Below, in pieces: positions 1 to 14,258 of a DNA stretch of 60,000 bases. Under the pieces are notes generated by a model. That model worked only from the letters and a program-made list of their open reading frames with translations. It searched no databases and was not told where the DNA came from. Both the position numbers and the translations under genes were made by a program. Origin of the DNA: Cristatella mucedo (taxonomy: Eukaryota; Bryozoa; Phylactolaemata; Cristatellidae). The first letter of the stretch is position 1; every line of letters begins with the position of its first letter. The stretch lies in assembly GCA_009760855.2 (NCBI GenBank), contig WPIO01000007.1, positions 10,319,001-10,379,000 on the forward strand, written 5' to 3'.

Positions 1-406
1 GGAATAAGTTACCCACTAAAACACTGCTTCTTGAAAGCCAATGGAAGAAGGCCTTTGTGTTAGCGTTTACCATCAATTTAACAGCTATCGAAAGAGATAC
101 ATCGACCATACAGGAGGCCACGTGTGGCAAAACATAACTAGTGTGGCAATCTGAAAAGCAAACAAAGGAATCAGCAAGAAAGCAAACCATTTACTAGCAT
201 GACTAATGTAGTAAATTACCTTGGGTTGGGATGCTTGTGGTCATCCAAAAAAAACAAGCTCGTCAACATTTTCCCCTCGTGAGGCAACCACTCGTGTAGA
301 CACCTATTGGAAGACAGGAGACCAAGCGAAGCATCAACCAGGCAAGCTAGAAGACATGCTGGATCAGCTGGACGAGAGACAAGGTCCACGTGCTGCAGGC
401 TCTCAC
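1..406. other. left edge, EDC4 intron sequence
   Basis: This should be the intron after the last visible EDC4 exon. A good-looking minus acceptor near 160 (TTTGCTTTTCAG) is followed by an in-phase stop, so I do not call an exon. Nothing else is recognised. Confidence 0.4.
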
Positions 407-516
407 TTTAGTGGTGACCCAGTGCTGAGATACACCTGGAAGAACTTGACGAAGCCGTCGGCGCTAGCAGTAGCTAATGCAGTACCGTCGGGAGAGAAGG
501 CGATGTCCACGATACT
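407..516 (-). CDS. EDC4: EDC4 exon, [17 protein letters not shown]40 blade
   Basis: A 110-nt exon with acceptor ATGCTTATTTAG and donor CTAAA followed by GTGAGA. It encodes [20 protein letters not shown], then [16 protein letters not shown], the canonical EDC4 blade (vertebrate: LSPDGTVLATASHDGYVKFWQIY). It ends with two bases of a codon, and I found no following exon in 1-406. A plus-strand open frame over 221-520 is an antisense shadow. Confidence 0.93.
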
Positions 517-3500
517 CTAAATAAGCATGAAAAAAGCACCCAATCCTAAATCTGTAACGGCACCAATTCAAGGTATTGAGAAGCACGGTATCTCGGAAGT
601 TGGAGAATGGCGGCCTACCTTCAAGTGGTAGGCTACTTCCAGTACGCCCTCCTTTATTTGGCTGGCCTCCAGCGGCCAATCCTCGGCGACGTTGTTCGCA
701 CGCACAGCATTAACGTTTACCATCAGAACCTAAAATGAAGATGCATATTTGCCTTGTGGAACAACACAGCTATATCTAAAAACCTTTTATGAGATGGCCA
801 TGGTCAACATTCAGCACGGCACGAATGGTGCTGTGCACAGGACTCTGTGACAATGGCAGAAAGGCAGGGTAACGAACCCTGCTGTTTCAGCAGACCAGTG
901 TCAACCCAAAAGTTTAACCCACGAGCCGTGGCCAATCAATGTAAAGCACCTAGAAAGAGATTTGAGTTCTCTGAGGGTGCTTTATAAAAGTAGCAGGCAG
1001 GCTAGTGGTAAATATCATGCCAAATGGAAGCCTCGCGGTTTTTCAAGACGATTTGTCAAGCCGACCTAAGCATCGATGCCAGTTACTTTTTAGTCGTATT
1101 GCTACTGGTGGCTAATCGTCGACCATGCTGCCGCCGGCTCTGCACTAATAATAATAATAATAATGCACTTGATCTCTTTCTAGGGGCTTTACATTTGCTG
1201 CAAAGGGAAACCCGATTTAATGGTGAGTAATATCATGCTTGATAAACAACTTGAATAAAATGGTTAAGGGTGACATGCACAGGGTCAGCATGCAAACGTG
1301 GTTAGTGGCAGCATGCACATGACTAAATGGCAAGCCACGTCTTCCATTACCCGGAGCTGGACTGACATAGAGATTAGGTTACCTCGTGAGCCGCGCTGGC
1401 CTGCGTGTTGTTGGCCGGATAGAAAATATTACAGCAGATATCAACACACCAAAAGGATGTCAATGCTGCTATCCTATCTATAAGTCAATAGCCTCACACA
1501 GCTCTTAAAATTAACTTAACAATATCTAAAAAACTGCCAGCTCTGGCACATCCTAACCAGTCATTGGTGCAGCTACTTCCATGTGTGTGTATCTCCAGTC
1601 AGTAACCCCACAAAGACTACGGGCGTTATGCAGGCGAGTTTTATATAGCGCTCTCACAGCCTAAGCAGCATTCGGTAGGCATTCAGCAGCCAACCGACTT
1701 CCATGGTATTCACTACCTTGCCAGCTTTCCTCACTCCATTACGCTTCATACATCATCTGCTGCGTGAGATAGAGTCTGTTGGCTCTAGTCTCTAGCTTCT
1801 TTGTCCAAAAGATAAACAAGATCAAGGAGTCCATCCCTTAAATGGCCGCATCCCCTCTAGAATGATGTCCCTCGATTCTTTGCAGCACCTCCATGTTTAC
1901 ATTCAAGCAGGTCACTAGTGACCTCGTCCTGAAGCTCATATCCCAATCAAAGAAGACAACAAGTCCTTTGCACCCTATTCGCACTGTCCTGTTCCTACGT
2001 TGAATTGACTTGCTGCTGCCATGCCTAACTAACATCATGAATGTTAATGATCTCCGTCTGTAACTCCACGAAGCCATAAAGACCAGGTGGGTGTTACGCA
2101 GGAGAGTTTTGTATAGCGCACTCACAGCCTAATTGGCTTTCGGTACGCATTCGGTAGCCAACAGGCTTCGTCCCACGCAACAAAGAAAAAGTGGGAAGCA
2201 TAGCAGAGTCAGGAGAAAAGTTGAGGTAGTGAGTGGTATGGAAGTAGCAGCTCATGACTGCTGAAAAGGATGTGCCATAGTCGGCAGTTGGAGAGTAGTT
2301 ATCGTTGCGTAAGAATTGTGGAAGCAAGTTCTACAGTCAAGGACCTGCAGAGCTAAAGCTTCTATCGTTAACGAACTTTAAGTGGAGGAATGGGACAGCT
2401 AATTTATTGTCCACACAGGACCTGAGGGCGCGAACAGGCTGAAACTGATGCAGCAGTTCAGCTAGGTACGAAGGAGCCAAGCCGTGGCAGGCCTTGTGGG
2501 TCAGCGAAAGAACTTTGCTCTGTATCCGTTGCTCAACCGGCAACCATCCCAGCTCTTTCAGCAAAGGAGACACGTGCTCAAACCACATATGTGATTAGCC
2601 TCAGGTCATGTCCCAGCACCTTTCAAAAAAGTTGTAGTTAGGCCATCACTCAAGAAAGTGACACTAGACCAACAGAACTTGAGAAACCACCGCCCAGTCT
2701 CACTTCTACCATTCCTATCAAAGACACTGGAACAAGTCGTGGCGGACCAGCTGAACTCGTATATTGAAACTTCAAACCTTGCTAGTAAGTTCCAGTCTGG
2801 CTTTAGAGCTAATCACTCCACAGAGTCAGCATTGCTTCGGGTGTACAACGACCGACTTAGGAATACAGATCTAGGTAGAGTATCTCTGCTTTTGCTCAAT
2901 CTTTCAGCAGCTTTTGATACTTTTAATCACCAAGTCCTTCTTAAGCGACTCTCATCTCGCCTGGGCATTACTGGCACTGCAGAGCAATGGTTCAGGTTCC
3001 GTCTCAGTGAGAGACTCTAGAGTATTGATATCAATTAACAAAGATCATCCGAGCAAAATCTAAATTATGAGGTACCTCAGGGCTCCGTGCTTGGTCCAGT
3101 TCTTTTCACGGTATACACTCACCCTCTTGCAGATGTGATTGCAAGGAAAAATCTAGGCTTTCACTTCTATGCAGATGACACTCAATAGTACCTTTGCTTT
3201 GATCCTTCCCAGCCCTCCGAATTCTCTCAACTCCCTTACTGTATGTATTGATGACATCTGCACATGGATGGCAGCAAATTTTCTTAAATTAAATGCTGAT
3301 AAAACCAACTTACCAGCTATGGGCTAAGCAAGTGCGCTTCAGAAATTGGAAAGACTAATGCTCAAAATTGGCTCTGCCAGGGTATCTCCTGTTAAATCAG
3401 CACGAAATCTAGGTGTCGTGTTCCGAACAGCCTTTCGTTAGACGACTGCATCAGCTCCACTATCAAGTCTGCCTACTTTCAGATACATAATATTGCTAAA

Positions 3501-6500
3501 ATTCGGGCTTGTTTAGGGTTACCACGTCTAAGTTGGTCCTAGCATTTGTGACATCCCGTCTTGACGACTGTAACTCGCTGCTTGCTGGCCTACCGGCATG
3601 TGCAAGAAGTTGCTTATAGCTGGTGCAAAATTCAGCAGCTAGGCTTGTCTGTCGTGAGCGTCGCAGTTGCCACATCACACCACTTCTCGTCGACCTGCAG
3701 TGGCTATCAGTTAAGCAAAGCATCGACTTCAAGGTTTTGTCACTCACTTTTAGGTCCTTCCTTCTTTGGCTCCTGCCTGCCTATCAGATCTACTCCCCCA
3801 CCAGGCCAAGCATAGTGCCACCCGCTTTTTGGAATGGAAACTAACTGTTTACCTGCACCCTGTACAAACCTCAAATCCTTTGAAGAACGTGCATTTAGTT
3901 CGTATGCTCCCAAAGCCTGGAACACACTCCCGACTTGCATCACGACATCCCCTGACTTGACCATATTTAATAAGAACTTTACACACCTATTTAGGACAGC
4001 ATTTAGTGGGTCCCTGTGATTCGTCCTTCATGTGCTTATGCGTGCTGATACTGCATGCTGCCACTAACCATGTATCTCCATCTATAACTCCACAAAGCCA
4101 CAAAGACTATGTGGGTGTTATGCAGGAGAGTTTTGTATAGTACTTTCTCAGCGTAAGCGGCTTTCGGTATGCATTCGGTAGCCAACAGACTTCATCTCAC
4201 TCAACAAAGACTAAGTGGGAAGCATAGCAGAGTCAGGAGCAGTTGAAGTAGCGAGTAGCATGAAAGTAGCAGCTCAGGACGGCTTTAAAGGATGTGCCAT
4301 AGTGGCAAGCAGGAGAGTAGTTTTTGTTGCGTAAGGATTGTGGAAGCAAACTCCGCGAAGTCTAGGACCTGCAGAGCAAAAGCTTCTGTCGACACGGTGC
4401 TTGAGTGGAGGAATGGAACAGCTAATTTATTGTCCACACAGGACCTGAGGGTGCGAACGGGCTGAAGCTGATGCAGCAGTTCAGCTAGGTACTAAGGAGC
4501 CAACCGTGGCGGGCCTTGTGGGTCAGCGTAAGAACTTTACTCTGTATCCGTTGCTCAACCGGCATCCATCCTAGCTCTTTTAGCAAAGGAGACACGTGGT
4601 CAAACCTCTGGGACTTAAAGACGAGCCTTGCAGCCATATTCATAGTCAGCTGCCGTGGCCTAGTTGCTTTCTTCGGTAGCCCAGCCAAAAGGGAATTACA
4701 ATAATCAAGCCGAGACAGAACTAAGGAGCTAGGTAATTTTTTTTGCATGCCACTGCAGAAGACAGCTCCTAATCTTGGATAGGGATCGGACGTGATGGTT
4801 GCATGCTGACCCTGTGCATGTTACCCTAACCATGTTATTAATATTGTTAATTAAGTATGATACCACTAACCATTAGATCGTGTTTCCTTTGCAGCAAATG
4901 TAAAGCACCTAGAATGAGATTGAGTTCTCTGAGGGTGCTTTATCAAGAATATTATTATTATCATTAATATCATTGGCTACCAACCGTATGCTCACCAAAT
5001 GTTGCTTAAGGTTTGTGTGCGCTATAGAAAACTCTTCAGCGTTTAACATTTGTTTTTTTTAACATTCATTTAGTATTTGTGGAGTTACAGACGAATACAC
5101 GTACAATGAAGACCTGACATAGAGAACCTCAGCCTATACATCATGACACGGGGTGTAGCCAGAAGAATTTTATGGAGGCAGCTCTCTTTTCTAAAGGGAG
5201 CATTGGACAAAAAGACTGATCGGCCCGCCAAGAGTCGAGCTGGCATGCCCCTTTTTAGCAGAAGGGGTTCAGCCTGGCAGTCCGGCTAATTAACCCCAGC
5301 ACGACTTCAGCAGATCACCTGACTGAGAGCCATGTTGCAATTCTGCCAGATAGCTGCAGTGGAGAAGGGAGGCTAGCAGCAAATTGGCTCCAGAACCGGC
5401 AATCTTCCCATTTCACATTAAAAGGAAGGGGATACATTTACGAGCCTTCAGAACAATGTGCGATGACCAGTGATATTTCGCCCGGGACGTCTCTTCCATT
5501 GCTCTCTCTCCCTCCCGATGCACCGGCAATTTATAAGTGGGGCTATCCTGGTGGCAAGGTGGTTAATTTGAGTGACAGATTTAGTACCCAGGAATCCCAG
5601 ATTTGATTCCTGGAGGCAATTGGATTTTTTTAAAGTCAACGGACACTTATTATAACCGGGTGGAACAAACTGCCAACATAATTGAAGTAAAGGTTAGCTG
5701 ACTTAACAGACTCACTTGTACAGTGGCAGAAGAGCTTTAGCGGCTATCGCTAACCCTAGCAGGAGGCAGTAAGTGATTGCAAGCCGCATGATTCGAGCCC
5801 ACGACCTGGTTCGAAGTGTAAGCACCTTACCCATAAGGCCATAGGGGAATGCGACTAGGCCAAGATGACGACAAGAGTGGGTTTCCCAAAAATTCCATCA
5901 TCAGACCATGATGACAGTGCAAAATGTCGGTCTGTGAAATGCCATCCGATTATAATCAACATTTTCCTTAGCCGAAATAGCGCTACAACATACTGAAGGC
6001 TGGCAGGTGGTAGCTGCCACCAAGTGCCACCCACTAGACTTCTGGAAACCATGGCCACTGCCTACTACAACCTCCAGCAGCAAATTGAGAGCCACGGCCT
6101 ACGGGCAATCAAATGGCGCAACTAGCCTGCACAAATGCCAAACAGCAAGAGGATCGTCACTAAAAATGACATTAAGTGCTTATCACCTGATCAGCTAAAT
6201 ACTTGCCTGAGTGCTAGCAGCTGCATAGCGCGAATTGCTGCTACGACAGCAGCTGCAGATAGTTTGCCTTTTTTATATCTTACTGCAGCCGACCAAGGCT
6301 CGGTGTAAATGAAATAAAGCTAAGAGCCCTGGAAGCATGCACCTGAGCCGGACAAAAACCACCAATGCTGCTGCTGCAAACGCGACGAGATGCAGCAGCC
6401 ACCTCTTCGACACATCCCCTTAGTGCATGTGCAGGCAGTAGCATACCCGACTGTCGAATGTGACGGCCAACAGGTGGCGAGCATCTTCCGGTTGTTCGCT

Positions 6501-9500
6501 CACACCCTCTTCGGGTATAAAAGGACACCATACAACACGGTGGCTTGGCGATAACGCATTGAAGCCACTGGGCGTGTACTTTAGATGCAAAACCATATTG
6601 GTGCTGCAAGGCAAAGCCGAGGTCGAATCAGATATGCATCAACAAGCACAGGGCAGGATCAGTCGCAACGTCTGCATCTGGCAGGTTTGCCAATAAGACG
6701 ACTGGAAGTCTGGCACTGGGCTCACTAACACGATCGCCGACGACAATAAAGCAGCTCACCTGAGCGGACTATCGGTAATGACATGGACAAAAAGACTTCC
6801 ATTTTCCTCAACACTAGCTAGCGTCAGCTTGGTCACGGTGCTGAACGCCATGTCGACAACGTTAGAACTGTAACTTTTTATTAATGCTTTCTCAGCCAGG
6901 CGGCGATTGATGAGGCGCACGATTCCACCCGACTTGCCTGCAAAAACAAACGTAGCAACAGCTTCAGCAGGAGATTAGCGTCACAAAACCATCATCATCA
7001 CTATTGTCGTCACTATCAAAAAGCATTCCGCGGCACTCTTTTTTGAAAAGCACCAAACCTACTCTGTAAATGCCATATAACTACATCAACAAAACCAGTG
7101 CAGGCATTGGGCAACTGTCAAAAAAGCTAACATGTACATATGTTTGCATTAAATGATCTGCAAAAACATGCTTATGAGAGTGCCGAGCAACCTTCTAAGC
7201 CAGACAAGCAATGTGTAGCAATGAAATCCAAATGCAAGCATCAGCAACTTAAAATGTAATTGGTATTCTGCCGGTCCCATGAAGCATTGCTGAGGTATTG
7301 CTTTCACCAGTGACACACTAGTAAAGTGTATAAAAGCCAGTATGCAATGTTATCCTGTCACGTACACAAAACATAAGGCTGGTTAAAAAAAATGCACTAC
7401 AGCCTTTACTTCTCTTGACAGACTTAAGCAGGCCTTCACATATGCGTTCTCTAGATGATTCCTGAAGGCCAACCAATTCACAATTTCCTATTCCCCGACT
7501 TATTCGTGAGCAGAAAAAAATCACTGGTCTGGCATCTTAAACTTGTACATATCGAACGAGAGCACAAAGCTACACCAACTGACCTTTCAGAGCATAGGCA
7601 ATGCATGTATGAGAAGGATCAACAGCAACAAGATGTCCAAAGTAGGGCCGCACTTCCCACTCGTAGTTAACCAGCCTTGTCACTTGCACCTGAAAGAACA
7701 CACATCTCACCAGTTTACAGCAGCCCAGTTTCACACCAGCATTGGGTTCAACAAAGACAGTAAACATGGGTGACAAGTCAGCACGGATCATGCTTCACAC
7801 TGCACAGGTGACTCGCCTTGTTACTACCCTCGTCAGTAGCAGAGCTTGCCTCACTGGCGATGATTGCGACGTCACGGCCATATATAGGCATGCTGTTACA
7901 TAGGTCACTGCCGAGGAGCGTGCTGAAAATAGTAGTCAGAAAAACGGTTAGACTTCATAATTCATTCTTCACAGATGGGAGCGAAGCTCTGCGCAGTCTG
8001 CTAAAATGCCCGTATATTTTTATGATCTCATTTCGATAAAGAGTGCTAGAAATCACCCTTTCCTTGTCATGGGTGATTGTAACGTTCATTTCGACGATCC
8101 AACTGATGCCTTAAGTGGCGAATTTCATGCACTAATTCATTTTCTCCAGTGGCTCATGTAAATGACCCCACACAACACAATCGATCAAATTTTCTCTTAC
8201 GGTTGCATGCTGTCATCTCTCCTATTACTGCCAAATTCTGAACATCTGAACATGCCCCAGAATCTTATTCAGTGTGCAGTTTGTGCCATCTTCGGCATTC
8301 AGAATCACCTTGACATCACGAAACCTTAAGACCCTTGACAATCATGATGCCCGCATGAAAATATCTTCTTTGCCCCTGTTGCTCAATTAAAAATTAAATC
8401 TTTGCTGATTTAACAGCCTCACTTGTATAATAATAATAATAATAACAATAATAATAATAATGCACTTGATAAAGCGCCCTCAGGGAACTCAATCTCTTTC
8501 AAGGCGCTTTACATTTACTGCAAAAGGAAACGCGATTGAATGGTGAGTAATATCATGCTTGATAAACATGAATAACATGGTTAGGGGTGACATGCATAGG
8601 GTCAGCGTGCAAATGTGGTTAGTGGCAGCATGCACGGTGTCAGCACGCTTAAGCACATGAGGGACGAATCACAGGGACCCACTAAATGCTGTCCTAAATA
8701 GGTGTTTTTTAGTTCTTTTCAAATGTGGTCAAGTCAGGGGATGTTCAGACAAAAGTCGGGAGGGAGTTCCACATTTTGGGAGCATACGAACTAAATGCAC
8801 GGTCTCCAAAGGATCTGAGGTTTGTACGATGTATAAGGGCAGAAGAGCCTTATCGGCTATCATTACAGCTTGAAGTTCACAATAAAGAATCACCCAACTG
8901 CAGGATTCAAACCCGCGAACTTGGTCATGAAGAGCGAGCACCTTACCTCCTGGGCTAGCACGGCCCAGTAATCCACCTTCCGATCTGCCTTCACTGGTAC
9001 AATGCTAAGAATGCTACAACACGACTTTAGCCAATGTCTTTGACAAGTTTGCAACTTTGACTAAGCATACTGTTCACCCTCATCCAGATGGCCTAAGGTT
9101 TAACCTCAGACATATAACCAACTAGGTCTACTAAGTGCAAGTTCTTCCCCTTCTAAACACCTTGCAATAACACTATGCCCATATTCAAGCTTGCCACTAT
9201 TGAACTCATCTCGAAGTTCAGCTTCCAGTCTAAAAAGACTAATAACCTTCCAGATCTTATACACACTGTTCGCCTTCTGTTATGCATAGGTCCCCTACTG
9301 CCATTCATTAATAACATAATACATATGTACTTGGCCTCAGTTTGTGTCTATGCACTTTTCATATAGGCTGTTGTTAGGTCACTGATTAAGAAAGCAGCTC
9401 TAGGCCAAGAGAACTTTAGCAACTTCTGCCTAGACTCTTTACTGCCGTTCCTATCAAAACAGACCAACCAAACCCTTACATTGAAAATTCAAACCTAGCA

Positions 9501-10873
9501 AGTGTCAATCGGATTTTAGAGCTGATCACTCCACAGAGTCAGCATTGCTTCGAACTTATAACGACCTTCTAAGGAATTCAGACTTAGGTAAGGTCTCTAT
9601 GCTTGATTTAGTTGATCTTTTGGCAGTGTTTGGTACGAATGACCACTAAGTTCTTCTGGAGGGCCTCTCATTTCAACTGGACATCACTGGCACTGCACTG
9701 CAATGTTTCAGGTCCTATCTCGGAATGAGACTCTGATATGACTCGGATAGACACTGATATAAACGGGCTACAATAATCAGAATAGCCTCTAAATTATGGG
9801 ATACCCTAAGGCTCTGCTCCATGTCTGCTTCTTTTCACAATTTATACTCTCCCTCCTGCTGATGTAACTGCTAAGCACAATCTAGGCTTTCACTTCTATG
9901 GCGATGACACACAGCTGAACCTAGGCTGATCCCTCCGAGTCTTTAAGCATGTCAAACTCTCTCAACTCCCTTGCTGCATATCATGATATCCGTACTTGGA
10001 TGGAAGCAAGCCTTCTCAAATTGAATGGCAATAAAACCAACTTATTAGTTATAGGCAAACATAACTAATAAGGTTGATTCGGAAATTGGAAAGCTTAACG
10101 CTCAAAATCGACTCAGCCTGCATTTTATCCGTGACATCAGCACGAAATCCAAACGTCCTGTTTTAAAATGATCTTACACTAGATGATCCCATCAGGTCAA
10201 CAGTCAAGACTGCCAACTTTCAGCTACACCCCATTGCCAAAATTGAAGCCTGCTTAGATAAGGATAAGACATCCAAATTGATCCATGCATTTGTGATATC
10301 CCGACTCGAATTTTGCAAGTCACTACCAGCAGGTTTTCTGGCCTGTGCCATGAGGCGCTTACAATGTGCAATGAGGTGAAAACTCAGCAGCCATGCTTGT
10401 CTGTCGTGGACGTCAAAATTGCCGTTGCATACCACTTCTCAACGACCTGCAATGGCTCCCATCAAGCTGCATATGGACTACACGGTTTTGTCCCTTACTT
10501 ACAGATCCCTTCATTCTCTTTCTCCAGCTTACCTACCCAAACTACTTCAAAACCAGGCCAGGCATAGTAACACATGCTCTTCTGACTGGACTCGTTAAGT
10601 TGCATATGAAACCAACCATCCTTTGGAGACCATGCCTTTAGTTCGTATGCTCCCAAAGCCACGAACTTACTCCCGACATACGACACGAAATCCCCTGACT
10701 GGACGACATTTAAAAAGAAGCTAAAAACACACTTGGTTCTTGTGAATTGTTCTTCGTGTGCTTATTCATGCTGACACTATGCATTATATCACTAACCATA
10801 TGGACAAGCTTCCTTTACAGAATACGTAGAGTGCCGAGAGAGAGAGAGAGAGAGAGAGAGAAAGGGGGGGAGA

Positions 10874-10943
<70 letters not shown>

Positions 10944-13900
10944 GTTTTCTGAGGGTGAAATAAACAAAAGTCTTATTATTACTCCTGCAAATGCACTGGT
11001 ACCTGAAGTTCCTGATAAGGATGTAGCCTATTTAAATAGACAACTAAAGCACCTTTATTTTTCCCTTTTCTTAGTTAGGCATGGAAAAAATTAAATCCAC
11101 CCTATCTCAAGGGTTAGATCTTGGCCTACTGGTATCGTCAACACATTTTAATGGGTTATCACTTCAGCTGGAAACATACTCGATGTAGAAGAATAGCATC
11201 AACACACAAGTTCGAGAAGGCACTATTAAGGTAACACCCAGCTAGCAGCAGGCTTGGCAAAATCGAAGCTCAAGATTATAAGGTAACTCAACACTTACAT
11301 AGTTTGCTTGCTCAAGGTATGAGGAACAGCTGTATTTCGGTCGCTGGCAGAACCACTATGGAGAAAAAATAGCACACTGTACATACACACGTACTAAGAA
11401 ATTACAGGAGCATACACACGTACTAAGAAATTGTATAAAAGTTAGTCAAATCAATAAACATATCAACTTTAGTTTTTTCAGCACTAATGACAGAGCATGG
11501 AGGTCATAACTATCAAAGTCAATCAAGACCAAGTACTGGAAAGCAAAGTAGCACTAAGTTAATACTCACAAATAATATCGATCCATTGGATGCGGAAACA
11601 ATCTGTCACGAGGGAAGATAACATGCCACCCCAAAATCTAGTAGTTCCACAACAATTTAAAAATAATCTTGCTTTCTCACAAATCAGTATCCTCCTCTAA
11701 TCTAAAGTAGACTTGAAGGCAGCACAGAAACCCTTTGTCTAAAACTCGATAATCAAGAAAATGTGGTTAGCAGGTCAGTGTATATCACACACTACCAGAT
11801 ATAAAAGATTGGACATGTTCATAGATATAGCCAGAATTTTGTTTTTAGTGGACACGAATGAACGGCAAAGTCATTACATTGGGAGCATATCACCGGCAAT
11901 GCCACTTCTGGGGCGGCTTAGGGGAAATATGTGGTCTGATGGCTTTCTTTTTGCAACGCCAATGGAGATCAACTCATTAGTTCCGGAAGTTGAGCATTGT
12001 CATCCTTCTGGGTCACTGTCTCTACTAATTCCGGGGTCCGTGTAGATCGCCGCCCAGCCCAGGGCTAACTAGCCACCACAAGAAGCCTGAATATCGGCAC
12101 AACAGAATAAGAATATGGACTTTTAAACTGCAGTCGATCTTACTTGGATTCACTAAGATGGGCAACTGCTAAGAACTGCAGAGGTGTTAATAACTACCAA
12201 AAGATAACAAGCAGTTCTAGAGACCTACAGTCGCAATGCTCATGCAAACGCTAGGTTCTCCACTGAAGCTGCTGACTTGACAAAGTGCAATGTGCAAACC
12301 CTATATTGCCTTCGGCCACCAAAAGCACACACAGTGGTACTAAATATGGTTGCTTGTAAGCAGAGGTCTTAATTATGAAGCACCTCGGAGAAATTTGGCT
12401 CTCTTAGGGTGCTTTATAAATAACTTATAATTATTAATGCATCTCCGCCACAGTATTGCAGACATTTCACTTCGGAACCAATTTTTCTTCACGAAACATT
12501 AAGCCAAACCATACTCTATGAGAGATTTGGCTCGGCTGCCTTAAGCACAGGGTAACAACAAGGGGGGGGGTGGATTGCATAACTTCCTTGGACCATAAGG
12601 AGGCATAGAAGAGCATAGCAAAGAAGGCATTAATGCCACCACGTGCCCCTTCTAATCTCTGCTGGGCCAGCTAATGGTAAGCAAATACCCAGCAGGCCCC
12701 CAATTGTTGAAGCTGTGCAGTCTATGCCAAAGGAAAAAAAGAATGTCACACAAAATTATAAGTATACTACTGTGTACACGGTCTATTTTATATAGGAACT
12801 GCCCAGTGGTGCTGGGGTAATGGGAATCGATATAAGACTGTTCGTGACAAAATGCTATTCCTCTGCATTTCTTCATGTCCTCACCTGTACAAGCTTAAAC
12901 TTAATAATTTACCCTTAAATTCCCAGCCTCCTGCATTTTGCAACACACATTTTACTAGAGAACATATATGCAGTGTCAAAAAGTCCTTGCTGTACGTCCA
13001 CAGCTGCTGTAAGTTCGGTTGGGTAGGAAGAGGGTCACATTTGGGTTATGCATGAAAATATATTTATTGACAGCCCAAAAAATAAATGAATATGTTTTTG
13101 GTGTGTATGCATTTAGTGTACTCTCCACCCAACACGATCATTAATGACCTCCTTAGTTTGGCCAGGCATATAGGCCACAAACTCCTGCATTGTCTCTTCT
13201 GCTGTAGCACATTCCACTGAGCCTAGGTTTTACTGAAAAGATGGGCTACTAGTGTAGGTCGAATAACTGCCTCGACGGCCAGCAGCCCACCACATACCGT
13301 GGTATTTATAGACCATCAGTTAATTTGTAGGAACCATATCAATATTTGAATGATAAAAATCCAAAGTTTACATGACTTAAAACATCGTGTGAGTAAACTT
13401 GGAACCTAGATGTACGACCTTGATTCTTGCAACCAAGGTCATGGTTCAGTATCCCCCTGGCGAGTTACTGGCCACATGCCTACATGAGTGCCGAAGGGCA
13501 TGCTCAGCTTTGTGCCTAGTCTGGCGATTTGTCCAGCTTTAAGCACTGATATGAGATCGTGATAATTTCTCTATTTTGAGACAAACTAAATGGCTGCATT
13601 AAACAACCTTTCTCCAAACATAACGTTAGGAAAGCAACAAGGAGTTTCTCGACTACGTTGTAATAAAAAACCAATTGACATGAGAAGCTGGCCCTTGCCC
13701 TTATGGCTAATGTGATGGTTGGCAAGGCCAAGCAAAGGCTCTGCTAAGGTTAACTGGAGCCACTACATGGTCCTTCAATTTGATCGGTCAAGACTGGCAG
13801 ACTCAACCTATCAACTTGACCTAGCTCGGCTCGATTAAGGCTGGCGACGGGTACACACCACTTCGACAGAGAGAGGCCACTACCAATGCAAAATAAGTGC

Positions 13901-14195
13901 CACTGTACAGGCATAGCAACATTATCAACAAGGAGCTCGGCAGATGCGTGCATTGCATCTTAGTAATAATAAGTCATTTGTATCGCACCTTAAGACAACT
14001 AAATCTCTTCCAAGGCATCATTGCATACACTTCTGTTGGCCAATTAACATTGGGAGGGGGAGGGATGGGGCTTGAGTGTGCTGCTATGTTGGGCACCAAG
14101 ACAGCTGGCATCCGAGTAAGGACCGCAGGGACAACACGGAGCAACAGTCGTTTCTGCATGTACAGAGCGGCTGGCTACCTTTTGACGGAGCACAT

Positions 14196-14258
<63 letters not shown>

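Noticed and set aside
221-520. 99-codon plus-strand frame
   Set aside because: Antisense to the EDC4 WD40 exon at 516-407; not an ATG start.
6516-6523. TATAAAAG as a promoter
   Set aside because: It is the complement of CCTTTTATACCC codons in an EDC4 exon.
7690-7710. A 21-bp apparent mini-intron (GTGAGATG...TTCTTTCAG) in the EDC4 region
   Set aside because: The preceding frame ([14 protein letters not shown]) looked EDC4-like, but a better upstream exon (7922-7817, ending GSNK) joins the same acceptor in phase. The GTGAG is inside the real intron.
5719-8966. True tRNA genes
   Set aside because: A and B boxes are present, but there is no closed acceptor stem or anticodon arm, and the body continues into SINE sequence.
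11761-12045. 94-codon plus-strand frame as a gene
   Set aside because: No splice sites, motif or homology recognised; lies in an EDC4 intron.
13420-13470. B-box-like GGTCATGGTTCAGTATCC as a SINE
   Set aside because: No A box at the right distance and no family tail.
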